This document shows, one piece after another, positions 37,112 through 45,265 of a DNA stretch of 64,000 bases. The number at the start of each line of letters is the position of its first letter. Within the stretch, counting starts at the first letter, position 1. Source of the DNA: DATAZK01 sp965199805. GTDB taxonomy: Bacteria > Actinomycetota > Actinomycetes > Frankiales > Frankiaceae. Location: contig CBDATO010000001.1 of assembly GCA_965199805.1 (NCBI GenBank), positions 3,447,591 to 3,511,590 on the forward strand, written 5' to 3'. A program made the translations under genes and the position numbers. The notes beneath the pieces are model-generated. The model ran no database searches and was not told where the DNA came from. It saw only the letters and a list, made by a program, of their open reading frames with translations.

Positions 37112-38014
37112 CTACTGACTTTGGGAGAAGAAGCGCCAGAATCTTTCGGCTGCTGAGGTTTGGTCGCCGTGGTGGGAGGGTCCGCTGCCGACGTCGGTGA
37201 TTAGTGCCCAGGTGGAGCCGATCGGCAGGTTCTCGCCTTCGTTGTAGGTGCTGGGTAGTTGGACGGTGCGCCCGAAGGCGCCGTCGAAGAGGGGGGAGTT
37301 GCCGCCGGCGATTGGGACGATGCTGTCGTGCGGTGAGTGGATGTGGATGATGCGTACCGGCGTGGTTGTGCGCACGGGCATGTCGAGGACACTTTCGAGT
37401 TCGCCTGCGGCAGCGAAAACGTTTGGTGCGGTGGTTGCGGCGTGAACGGCCATGAAGCCGCCGTTGGACCAGCCTTCGATGTAGACGCGGGTCCGGTCGA
37501 TCGAAGTCGTGTCTGCGATGCGTGTGACAATTTTGGTGAGGTAGGCGACGCCGTCGTAGGCGGGGACGTTGCTGCTGTTGGGGCCGGTGTACCAGATGCG
37601 TTCGGCGTTCGGGGCGGGGACGTAGGCGACGGCAAAGCCGTTGTGTTCGGCGAGTTGGTCCTGGCCTTGCACTGTGACGATGCCGGCGAGATCGTGGCCG
37701 CTGGCGCCGAGCACGATGACCAGGGGAATCGCCTTGCTGCTGGTGCTGCGGTGCAGCTGGTAGGCGCCTGTGGACACCGTGGTCCAGGAACGCGAATCAG
37801 CGTCGACCCGGGACGCGTGGGTCGTTACGGGCTGAGCGCCTCGTGAGCAGCTTGCGATGGTCGCCGCAATGACAACTCGGGCAGCGACGCGCGGGCCGAT
37901 ACCGGCGGGACGCCGCCGTCGGCCCAGCCGTTCCAGGGTTTGCGACGGCGTCTGCCGCCCTGTGCCGATGGCGGCTCTTTCGGGCAAGGGCGTGCCTTTC
38001 GCTCGTGGGGACAT
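37112..38014 (-). CDS. LpqC-like esterase (PHB depolymerase family), secreted
   Basis: The 300-residue alpha/beta hydrolase has the nucleophile elbow GWSNGG (Ser near residue 190), the oxyanion-type segment VLGASG, and a C-terminal HHGDQT (His) within GPSHHGDQTSAAERFWRFF. A helix with possible lipobox TIASC lies near residue 56, so the N-terminus is long or the true start is internal. Relatives are polyhydroxybutyrate depolymerase and feruloyl-esterase-like proteins; the substrate is unknown. No operon partner is visible. Confidence 0.75.
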   Translation of the reverse strand: MSPRAKGTPLPERAAIGTGRQTPSQTLERLGRRRRPAGIGPRVAARVVIAATIASCSRGAQPVTTHASRVDADSRSWTTVSTGAYQLHRSTSSKAIPLVIVLGASGHDLAGIVTVQGQDQLAEHNGFAVAYVPAPNAERIWYTGPNSSNVPAYDGVAYLTKIVTRIADTTSIDRTRVYIEGWSNGGFMAVHAATTAPNVFAAAGELESVLDMPVRTTTPVRIIHIHSPHDSIVPIAGGNSPLFDGAFGRTVQLPSTYNEGENLPIGSTWALITDVGSGPSHHGDQTSAAERFWRFFSQSQ

Positions 38015-38134
38015 CTACCTGTTAAGACGCCACCGACACGGTGGATGGTTGGGTCGTCTAGCCTGGTAATTGACTGAGACATTGGTCCTGCGGATTAAGT
38101 CGGTTCACGATCCGGTAGCGCGGTCACAGGCGAG

Positions 38135-39204
38135 TCAGGTCTGCTGGCCTGACCGCGTCTTGGGTGGGCTCGGGCGACGCCGGGAGTCAGCTGTTCGGGC
38201 AGCGGGTGTCAAACGCATGTGCGACGGATGAGCAAAGAAGGTTACGTCAATCTGCCAGTGCCCTTTGGAAAGCACGACTGGTACAACCTGTCGCGTTGCG
38301 CCGCCCCCGATATGCGGGCCTCCCCACGTCGTGGAGAGTTTGGCCAGGGCGTGCGTTCGGTCCAGGTAGGCAATGTCCTCAATCTGAGCGACGTGGGTTG
38401 TCAAAGCAAGCGTCGAATTTGCGGCAGCAACATGGTCGAAGTAGTCTGCGAGACTTCCGCTGTCGGTCACGCTCTTGAGCCGGTTAGCTGCCGGACTTTG
38501 ACCGTCGAAGACTGACCGCAATGTCTCCTTGATGGCCCGGTCGGCTACTGGTTCATTCGTCGGCGTCTCCGGTGGTTCGTTCACCTCCGCAGCGTTCGCG
38601 ACTCGCCGGATGACGTCTGACGTCCAGTTGCCGGTCAGGGCGACGCTGACGGTCGATCCTTCTGTGGTCCAAGTCATTTGATACGTCAACGCGTCCGGTT
38701 CACCTTCGTAATACGGCCGAGATTCGAGCAACGCGCTGCTTGTCCCAAAATTTATCCAGGCAACGCGGTCACGTGACGCCCGGCTCCTCGCATCTAAGTC
38801 TTCGGTAAAGTTACGAGTGACCGATAGTGTCACCCGCTGATAGACGAGTCGATCAAACGACGGCGGCTCTCTTGAATAGGTGACGGTCAGCTGCTGGTGA
38901 CCGTTGACTTGGCCGAATCCGTAGGCGACTACGTACGTCGCCTGGGAGGCAGCCGGGCGAGTCCGACTCCGCCGACACCTTCGAACGCTGCCTGTCTATT
39001 AGTGGTCATGTTCGCCGGCGGCAGTTGCGCCGGGGCGAGTCGACTGACGTCCCGTCCCGGCGGAGACGCCCAGAAGATCGACAGCCCCGCGGCGACTGAG
39101 ACCACTGCCAGGGCGGCGGCAGCACCCTGGATACGCCGACGGCGGCGCACGGCACGAATGGAGGCCTCGGCAGCGGCGTCCGGCGAATGGACGTCCACCA
39201 CCAT
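38135..39204 (-). CDS. Membrane-anchored protein divergent from sigma locus 4 (one frameshift)
   Basis: The frame from ATG 39204 encodes a short cytoplasmic N-terminus, RRRRR, and one helix (AAAALAVVSVAAGLSIFWA). It breaks near 38970, then continues as ATYVVAYGFGQVNGHQQLTVTYSREPP ... to the stop at 38135. The layout (basic cluster, single helix, exported domain) is that of the sigma partners. It faces the sigma gene at 39268 across 63 bp, so it may be an additional partner or an orphan from a lost locus. Confidence 0.55.
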
Positions 39205-39267
39205 CGCTGCCAGCTTCGAGCTCCTTGGCTGACAACCATGCGATCGTGTCCGGGAGTCTTAGGATGT

Positions 39268-39762
39268 ATGACCGACGACGCGGCGTTCGAGCGCTTCGTC
39301 GCCGATCACAGTCCGGCGCTGCTGCGCTCGGCTTACGCCCTCACCGCCGACCGCGGCCACGCCGAGGACCTCGTGCAGGCAGCCCTGATTCGCACCTATC
39401 GGCATTGGGACCGAGTCATCGGCGCCGACAGTCCTTTCGCCTACGCACACCGCATACTGTTCACGACGTATCACAGTGGCCGCCGTCGCCGCCGCGTCCG
39501 AGAAGTCTTCGGGACGAGGTTCGACGCCCCCATAACGGCACCGCACCCTGAGCTCGACGAGCGAGACCGCATCGAGCGGTCCCTGCAGGAACTCACCCCC
39601 GGCCAACGCGCCGTTGTCGTCCTGCGGTTCCTTGAGGACCGAACCGTCGAGGACACCGCTCATCTACTCGGGTGCTCGGTCGGCACCGTCAAGAGCCAAA
39701 CGGCGCGGGCGATCGCGCGGCTACGGCTATCGACCCAGCTGCATCCGGACGAGGCGAGGTAG
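39268..39762 (+). CDS. SigE-family ECF sigma factor (locus 4)
   Basis: The 164 residues contain region 2 (AFERFVADHSPALLRSAYALTADRGHAEDLVQAALIRTYRHW) and region 4 (LTPGQRAVVVLRFLEDRTVEDTAHLLGCSVGTVKSQTARAIARLR). ATG 39268 follows AGGATGT and is chosen over an upstream open start. It is closely related to the locus 3 sigma factor, notably GTVKSQTxxAI against STVKSQTTKAL. The next gene starts two bases after its stop. Confidence 0.85.
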   Translation: MTDDAAFERFVADHSPALLRSAYALTADRGHAEDLVQAALIRTYRHWDRVIGADSPFAYAHRILFTTYHSGRRRRRVREVFGTRFDAPITAPHPELDERDRIERSLQELTPGQRAVVVLRFLEDRTVEDTAHLLGCSVGTVKSQTARAIARLRLSTQLHPDEAR

Positions 39763-39764
39763 CC

Positions 39765-40856
39765 ATGCACACTTCGCAGATTCGCGCAGCCCTCGAGGCG
39801 CGGATGGACGCCCACCCAGCACCACCGATGGACGGCCGAGTAATCATCGATCGCTCTCGGACGCAGCGGCGCGCACAACGGCTTGCTCTCGCGGCGGTTG
39901 CTGTCCTCGCCGCCGGCGGTGTCGCCGCCGCGGCAACGGCAACAGTGACGGCCAGCAGCGGACCCGCGGTCCTTGTACCAGCCGCCAGCCCAACGCCGCC
40001 GGTGACAGCCGTGAACCCACTTAAAGTCTCAGTGAAGCTGCCGGGCGAAGGCGCGCGGCTCGACCCGGCCGGCCTGCCTCCCGCCACCGTCGCTGCGGCC
40101 CAACGGTTCCTCGATAACGACAAGAGCTGGCCACTCACCGGGCCGAAGGCAACAACCGAAATCGTCTACGGTCTTTTGACAATCGATGACCCCGGTATCT
40201 TCCAGCAATCTCAAGAACTTAAGGCGGAACCATTCGGACGAACGCTGACCCGGTACCCGGTTGTCGTTATCATTCACGGCACACCGTGGCCCGACGCCGG
40301 TACGACCCTGATGGCGTACACGGTGCTCGATCCGACAACCGCGACACCGCTGTACGCCTTCGGCCAAAATGCCGCGCTTTGGGCACCGACCGAAACTCCG
40401 AATTCCCCCGGTTACTACCTGCCAGAGATTAAGTCGGCGACGCAGGGGATCACGAAGACGAATGGCCCGTTACCGCCAAGCCGCTTCCGGGCCACCACCA
40501 AGTGGGTCAAAGACTTGGGCTACCAGAAACAACTCGGACGGCATGCCTACATCACGGTCTACGCCGGCACCGATTATGGGTTCTACCAAAACAACCCTAA
40601 CCCGTACGCCGCGGTCGTCATTGTCCGTCCCGCCTATATGACAGGTCCGGACTCCTCCAACAGCCGTTACGTGGTGACAGGTCCATTCCGCGGTGACGGC
40701 AGCAAATATAGCGGGGCGCTGACGATCACGGGCGCCGTGACGGACGCGCACGGACACACTGTCTTGACTCTCCGATTGTCGGGGACGGGTGAGACGTTCA
40801 ATATGTCCGGAGACGGTGATGATTCTAGCCCGACGCCCGTCGGCGGAAGTCGATGA
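39765..40856 (+). CDS. Membrane-anchored partner of sigma factor (locus 4)
   Basis: ATG 39765 lies two bases after the sigma stop, with GAGGCGAGG as ribosome binding site. The 363-residue product has a cytoplasmic N-terminus of about 40 residues, one helix (LALAAVAVLAAGGVAAAATATV) and a large exported domain with no cysteine pairs. Repeat copy f follows 28 nt after the stop. Confidence 0.65.
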   Translation: MHTSQIRAALEARMDAHPAPPMDGRVIIDRSRTQRRAQRLALAAVAVLAAGGVAAAATATVTASSGPAVLVPAASPTPPVTAVNPLKVSVKLPGEGARLDPAGLPPATVAAAQRFLDNDKSWPLTGPKATTEIVYGLLTIDDPGIFQQSQELKAEPFGRTLTRYPVVVIIHGTPWPDAGTTLMAYTVLDPTTATPLYAFGQNAALWAPTETPNSPGYYLPEIKSATQGITKTNGPLPPSRFRATTKWVKDLGYQKQLGRHAYITVYAGTDYGFYQNNPNPYAAVVIVRPAYMTGPDSSNSRYVVTGPFRGDGSKYSGALTITGAVTDAHGHTVLTLRLSGTGETFNMSGDGDDSSPTPVGGSR

Positions 40857-40884
40857 CCCGAGCGAGGCCTGGCAGGCCTTCAGA

Positions 40885-40913
40885 GACACCCGCGTCGCCC
40901 ATAACACCGCACC
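40885..40913 (+). repeat. 28-bp dispersed repeat, copy f
   Basis: It reads GACACCCGCGTCGCCCAT then AACACCGCACC, with three or four changes from the consensus. It lies just downstream of the locus 4 partner gene. Confidence 0.5.
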
Positions 40914-41132
40914 AGGTGCCTCACCCGCCGGCTGCGGCGATCTGGCTGATGAGGGCGTCAGTAGTGCGAGTGAGCGTGACGATGTGGCGGGGCCCCGGTA
41001 ACAGATTCGGGCCGAGTGGGAGTCGATCAAGTATCGGTGCAGAGAGCAGTACAGACCGCATGAGGTTCGTGGCCCGGCAGTTAGCCCTAGCGGCCATGCG
41101 GAAGATGTCAAGCCGTCTGAGACAAGATCGCG

Positions 41133-42124
41133 TTAGTTGTTCTGTATGAGGGCCTCTTTGCTGGGCTGGTTGATGCAGGCGGCGGCGGGCAGCTTGGGTG
41201 CTACGGGTCGGCGGTGCCGGAACCGGCTGGGGTTTGCGTCGTAGGCGGCGTGCAGCGTCGCCTGACGCTGTTGACGGACTTTGCTGGCGGTGCCGAAGTG
41301 GACCGATGCGGGGGTGTGCAGCCCGATGCCGCTGTGCCGGTGCTCGTGGTTGTAGTAGGCGAAGAACGTTTCGCAGAACGCGCGTGCGTCGGCCAGGCTG
41401 CCGAAGCGGCCGGGAAAGGCCGGGCAGTACTTCAAGGTCTTGAACTGGGCTTCGCTGAACGGGTTGTCGTTCGACACGTGCGGCCGGCTGTGGCTGCGGG
41501 CGACGCCCAGGTCGACGAGCAGCTGCGCGACCGGTTTGGACGTCATCGAGGTGCCTCGGTCGGCGTGCAGGCTGTCTGGCGCACCATGGATTTGCGCAGC
41601 CTGCTCGATGAGGGTTTTGGCGATGTCGGCGTTTTCGCGGGCGGCGGCGGTCCAGCCGACGACGTAGCGGCTGTAGATGTCGATGATGACGTAGAGGTCG
41701 TAGTAGACGCCGCGCTCGGGGCCGCGCAGCTTCGTGATGTCCCACGACCAGGTCTGCCCGGGTTTGGTGGCCATCAGCTCCGGCCGCGCGCGGGCGGGGT
41801 GGGCCGCTTGATCGCGGCGATCGCCGGCTTGTCCGATCAGCCGCAGCAGCCGGTGCATTGTGCTCATGGAGGCCAGGTAGACGCCTTCGTCGAGCAGCGT
41901 TGCCCAGGTCTGTGCGACGGACTTGTCGCAGAACCTGGGCCGGTCAGTACCGTGATGATCTGGTCCTGCTCGGCGGGTGACAGTGCGTTCGGCGGCAAGG
42001 CCCGAGGTGCGCGTTGCGCCGGCACGAGCGGCACCGGTTGGCGGTCGCGGTAGTGACTGGCCCGCGGCTTGCCCAACAATGCACACGCCGTCGCGGTTGA
42101 GGTCTGCTCGGCCAGCAGCAGCAC
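41133..42124 (-). pseudogene. IS3 OrfB, one frameshift
   Basis: The first part (LLLAEQTSTATACALLGKPRASHYR ... LSPAEQDQIITVL) and the rest (PRFCDKSVAQTWATLLDEGVYLASMSTMHRLL ...) are in different frames, joined near 41940. The DDE core is clear: WSWDITKLRGP, SLHADRGTSMTS and NPFSEAQFKTLKY. The end contains the usual NHEHRHSGIGLHTPASVHFG. A single base repair would give a full-length enzyme. Confidence 0.75.
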
Positions 42125-42135
42125 CGCCGGGGTGA

Positions 42136-42510
42136 TTACGGCTTCGACCGCGGCTCGGTGTCCGCGCTCTCGGAGAGCATCTCCAAGAGCGCGTGTGCTT
42201 TTCCCACGATCTCCAAAGCGGCCCTGGTCTTGGCCAGCTCCCGTTCGGCCCGCTCGGCCCGGGCCTTCAGCTTGGCGTTGTCGACCTGCTCAACGGTCTT
42301 CTTTCCCGGCCGGGCCGCCGGAGCGAGACCGTTCAAGGCGCCGCTGTCACGGGACTTGCGCCACTCGGAAAGATGCGAGGAGTACAGCCCCTCGCGACGC
42401 AGCAACACGCCACGGGCCGCCGGGTCGGCAGCCTCGTACTCAGCCAGGATGTCGAGCTTGTACTTCGCGGTGAACGACCGCCGTCGTGGCCGGTCCGAAC
42501 GGGGGCTCAT
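42136..42510 (-). CDS. IS3 OrfA
   Basis: The 124-residue HTH protein (RRRSFTAKYKLDILAEYEAADPAARGVLLRREGLYSSHLSEWRKSRDSGAL) has a coiled-coil second half (NAKLKARAERAERELAKTRAALEIVGKAHALLEML), the usual OrfA layout. It stops 12 nt before orfB begins. Confidence 0.75.
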   Translation of the reverse strand: MSPRSDRPRRRSFTAKYKLDILAEYEAADPAARGVLLRREGLYSSHLSEWRKSRDSGALNGLAPAARPGKKTVEQVDNAKLKARAERAERELAKTRAALEIVGKAHALLEMLSESADTEPRSKP

Positions 42511-42635
42511 CGCCTAATCTTTGACCGAGACGGCGAGCAGATCTGCAGCGGTGAGAGTCAACGTGATCAACCTGTTCTCGCCCTGTGCGGAGGGAGAAGG
42601 TGCTACCGAAGGTGTCTCACATCAGCCTGACGCAC

Positions 42636-42690
42636 AGGGATCAGCCGCCTCGCCGCGTGAACAACGTGTCCGGTCAGAACAGCTAGCTGC
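42636..42690 (+). mobile_element. IS481-type end fragment
   Basis: About 45 bp from GATCAGCCGCCTCGCCGCGT onward match the end of the IS481-like remnant at 23825-23870. No other part of that element is here. Confidence 0.45.
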
Positions 42691-42940
42691 AGGTTTGCGC
42701 GTATACCGGGTCTGTTCGGAGTCCGGAGAGCTGGCTGACATTGGCTTCCGTGGACTTCACGTGGACTTAGTGACGCACACTGACGGACAACGGGTCTGAA
42801 CAACACGATGAGCGGGACGTGCTCGGCGAAGCTCCCGTTGGTTGCGTTGAGCTCACCGACCCCGAAGGTGGTCAGCAAGGCCGCGCATCGGGCCATAGGC
42901 ATCGGCGGCGTAACCGGCATTGAGGGGGACAAGGCCCACG
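42691..42940. other. Intergenic stretch, nothing supported
   Basis: No gene-like frame or strong dyad is visible between the IS481 fragment and the end of the glycine-rich gene. Confidence 0.3.
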
Positions 42941-43822
42941 TCAGCTGGTGAACGTGAGTTTTACATAGCCATTGCCGCCAAGGCCCCCGTCGTTACTGAT
43001 GACGGGCGAGTCGGCGTTACCCGTGACCCGGGTGCCACCTGCACCACCACCACCGCCGCCTCCGCCGCCGGTGCTCCCGCCGGTGCCACCGCCGCCGCCA
43101 CCGACACCGCCCCCGCCCCCGCCGGCGCAGCCGCCGAGGTTGCTGCCGTTGCTGCCGTTGCCCCCGAGACCGAGGGTGTTGCCTGTTCCGGGGGCCCCAG
43201 GGGAACCTGCTTTGGGGCCGTGGCCACCGGCGGCCCCGGGCCCCGCAGCGGACCCTCCGTTGCCCCCCTGGTCGGTCAGCCAGGACGCACCGTAGTAGCC
43301 GCCACCGCCGCCGCCGCCTGCTACGACGATCACAGCCCCGTTGATCGCGACGATGGTCGCTGCGCCGCCCCCTCCGGCGTCTTTGCAGCCCGGGTTGCCA
43401 CCGCCAGACGGCAGGGTTCCGCTCGAGCGGCCGGCCGTGCCTTTCGTTCCGGAGCTACCGATATCCATGGTGATCGTGTCCGTCGGCGTGACTCGCCAGG
43501 TAGCGGTGATCGCGGTGGGTGTACCGCCGCTGCCGTTGGAGTCACCACCGCCGCCACTGACCGTCGTGATCTGTGCCCGGGCATATCCCCTGGGAACATT
43601 GATGCTTTGCACCTTGCCGTTGTAGGGGTACAAGAAGACGGACGGGTCAAGACTGGGCTTGGTGTCGGCAAGCAGCGGACCCAAGCTCTTCCCAGCGGCT
43701 GCTTTCTGTGGCGCCGAGGATGTGCAGGCGACGCAGGTAACTGCCGCCAGCAGGCCGGCGGTTGCTACCGACAGCACGCGAACGGTCGAAGGCCGTGGCG
43801 AAGAGGCAGGATCGTTTGTCAT
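42941..43822 (-). CDS. Glycine-rich lipoprotein, paralog 1
   Basis: The 293-residue product has a signal peptide ending at TCVAC (Cys near residue 33). A strand-rich segment follows (YNGKVQSINVPRGYARAQITTVSGGGG), then a very glycine-rich domain with GGGAATIVAINGAVIVVAGGGGGGG and the end NGYVKLTFTS. This resembles the Gly_rich (ALK-type) domain. ATG 43822 follows GGAAG. The gene at 62682-63593 has the same layout. It is probably a surface-exposed structural or adhesive protein; the function is not known. Confidence 0.75.
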   Translation of the reverse strand: MTNDPASSPRPSTVRVLSVATAGLLAAVTCVACTSSAPQKAAAGKSLGPLLADTKPSLDPSVFLYPYNGKVQSINVPRGYARAQITTVSGGGGDSNGSGGTPTAITATWRVTPTDTITMDIGSSGTKGTAGRSSGTLPSGGGNPGCKDAGGGGAATIVAINGAVIVVAGGGGGGGYYGASWLTDQGGNGGSAAGPGAAGGHGPKAGSPGAPGTGNTLGLGGNGSNGSNLGGCAGGGGGGVGGGGGGTGGSTGGGGGGGGGAGGTRVTGNADSPVISNDGGLGGNGYVKLTFTS

Positions 43823-43891
43823 TGCTTCACTTCCTGGGCGTCTTGGTGTTGGTCGGATTGACGGACGATGGGTGAGGTGGGTTGTGACAGA

Positions 43892-44172
43892 TCAGCGATC
43901 GTTGATGAAGAGGTTGCCGTTCGTGGTGTAGCCCTTGCCGATCTGACAGATGGCGCTCACGACAGTGGGTGGCTGGTGCAGGCAGCCAGCGGTGTTCCCC
44001 TGCACGCGGGGAACAATGAACCGGGCTTCGATCAGCTGACCCCTGCCGGCGACCGTGTAGGTCAGGTCGACCCACCCGCCGGCGATGGAGTTGCTGACGT
44101 AAGTGGCGGCACCATCCTGGTGAGGATTCAACGCGAGGAGCGGCGTGCCGGTGCAGTCGCGGTCTCGTTCAT
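43892..44172 (-). CDS. Small hypothetical protein upstream of glycine-rich gene, probable frameshift
   Basis: An excellent ribosome binding site (TAGGAGG, five-base gap) precedes ATG 44172, but that frame stops after 14 codons. The neighbouring frame carries an 80-residue product to a stop at 43892 (LNPHQDGAATYVSNSIAGGWVDLTYTVAGRGQLIEARFIVPRVQG...CLHQPPTVVSAICQIGKGY). One base change joins them. It lies 69 nt before the glycine-rich gene and probably shares its transcript. The family is unrecognised. Confidence 0.45.
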
Positions 44173-44241
44173 GATGGCCTCCTAAAGGGAGTTCGAATGG
44201 GTTGCTGGTGCCAGCCTCGTGGCCCGCTGCCCCCCGGTCTG

Positions 44242-44259
44242 CAGTAGCGCACTACTGCA
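44242..44259. promoter_or_regulatory. Palindromic operator-like site, copy 1
   Basis: CAGTAGCGCACTACTGCA holds perfect 6-bp arms (CAGTAG/CTACTG) around four bases. The same 18 bases occur at 52433-52450. It lies about 70 nt upstream of the gene at 44172 (minus) and about 190 nt before motif copy 3 (plus). Confidence 0.5.
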
Positions 44260-44451
44260 TTGGCGGTGGCCGTACTGAGGCGGTTACGGCCCCCACGCTC
44301 CGGTCACTGTTGCGATAACCGTGGCGTTTGCCGTATGGCCGTGACTCAGTTGTAGGACGTGGAGCGTTGCCCTGACCCTGGGAGGAATTCACAGTCGGTG
44401 ATGGCCACAGCCGTACAGCGTCGACCGACTCGCCTCGCCTAACTTGCGGTA

Positions 44452-44475
44452 AGCCTGCCAATTCTTCCTAGGGTC
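44452..44475 (+). promoter_or_regulatory. Shared 24-nt motif, copy 3
   Basis: It reads AGCCTG, nine bases, then CCTAGGGTC. The left block is diverged but the right block is perfect. It lies 101 nt before the likely ATG of the membrane protein at 44577. Confidence 0.55.
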
Positions 44476-44576
44476 GCTGCGCTCGCGGGCAGCTAGACAG
44501 GCTTCACAGCGCCAGAGCGAGCCCGTCACATCGGATGGCAGCAGCCGCGAAGGCCATTTCCGGAAAGCCGCGTGCC

Positions 44577-45197
44577 ATGAACTCTCAGAAGATGCTGCTT
44601 AGCCTCACGCCATGGTTGCTGTTCAGCGTCATGGTCCATCGGGTGGGCGCCCAGGCAGCTGGAGTTGCCGCGCTTGTGGCCGCAGCTCTGGCTGTCGCGC
44701 TGCTTGTCAGGGACAGCCAGCACAGCCGCGTGAAGATCATCGACGTTGCGGGCGTGCTCACGTTCCTCGGGCTGGCGGCGGTGTGTTTCACCGGCGGCAG
44801 CGCGCGGACTGACTGGGTCGCCGACTACGGTCGCGGCAGCGCCGCCGCTGTGCTGGCCGTTGTCATGCTTGTCTCCAGCGTGACCGTTCCTTTCACCGCG
44901 CAGTACGCCCGCGATTCCGTTCCATCCAGCTACTGGCGCACCCGGGAGTTCCGTTCGGTGAACCGGCGCATCAGCGCTGCGTGGGGCGGGCTCGTCTTGG
45001 TGATGGCAGTGGGGCACCTGCTGGCAGGAAAGCTTGATCCCGCCACCGCGCCCGTCGCCGGCTCGCGCCCCATCGATCTGATCCTGAACTGGCTGCTTCC
45101 CATCGGATTGATCATCGTGGGGACGAGTTACACAAAGTCGGCCGCCGCTGGCCCTCAGGCGCAGGGCGCGTCCTACCGAGAGAGTGTCGAGCAGTGA
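44577..45197 (+). CDS. Conserved membrane protein, paralog 3 of 3
   Basis: About 206 residues from ATG 44577 (MNSQKMLLSLTPWLLFSVMV); the frame opens at 44535, but GGAAAG precedes 44577 and the paralog at 6865-7500 begins at the same point. It has several membrane segments and the shared signature VPFTAQYARDSVPSSYW, FRSVNRRISAAWG, GHLLAG. It is followed by the pentapeptide lipoprotein remnant, whereas paralog 1 is followed by a carotenoid oxygenase. Confidence 0.75.
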   Translation: MNSQKMLLSLTPWLLFSVMVHRVGAQAAGVAALVAAALAVALLVRDSQHSRVKIIDVAGVLTFLGLAAVCFTGGSARTDWVADYGRGSAAAVLAVVMLVSSVTVPFTAQYARDSVPSSYWRTREFRSVNRRISAAWGGLVLVMAVGHLLAGKLDPATAPVAGSRPIDLILNWLLPIGLIIVGTSYTKSAAAGPQAQGASYRESVEQ

Positions 45198-45211
45198 GGG
45201 CCAAGCCCGCG

Positions 45212-45235
45212 GGACTGTGCATTTCTCCCAGTGCG
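45212..45235 (+). promoter_or_regulatory. Shared 24-nt motif, copy 4
   Basis: It reads GGACTG, nine bases, then CCCAGTGCG. Its left half is identical to copy 6 except at one position. It ends exactly 30 nt before the ATG at 45266. Confidence 0.6.
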
Positions 45236-45265
45236 GAGCGAGGTGAGCCACTCCAAAGCAGTCCT

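Larger units (their letters stand above)
41112..42533 (-). mobile_element. IS3-family insertion sequence (second type)
   Basis: The ends are imperfect inverted repeats: GCCGTCTGAGACAAGAT at 41112 and, read inward from 42533, GCCGTCTCGGTCAAAGAT. It carries orfA and orfB on the minus strand and is unrelated in sequence to the IS3 at 16889. It lies between sigma locus 4 and the right-hand cluster. Confidence 0.6.

Noticed and set aside
9991..40913. The 28-bp repeats as integron attC sites
   Set aside because: There are no core-site pairs, no long imperfect palindromes around them and no integrase gene in the window.
42972..43861. Long proline-, glycine- and alanine-rich plus-strand frames opposite the glycine-rich gene
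   Set aside because: They are complements of Gly codons. The minus-strand gene has a signal peptide, ribosome binding site and a homolog in the window.
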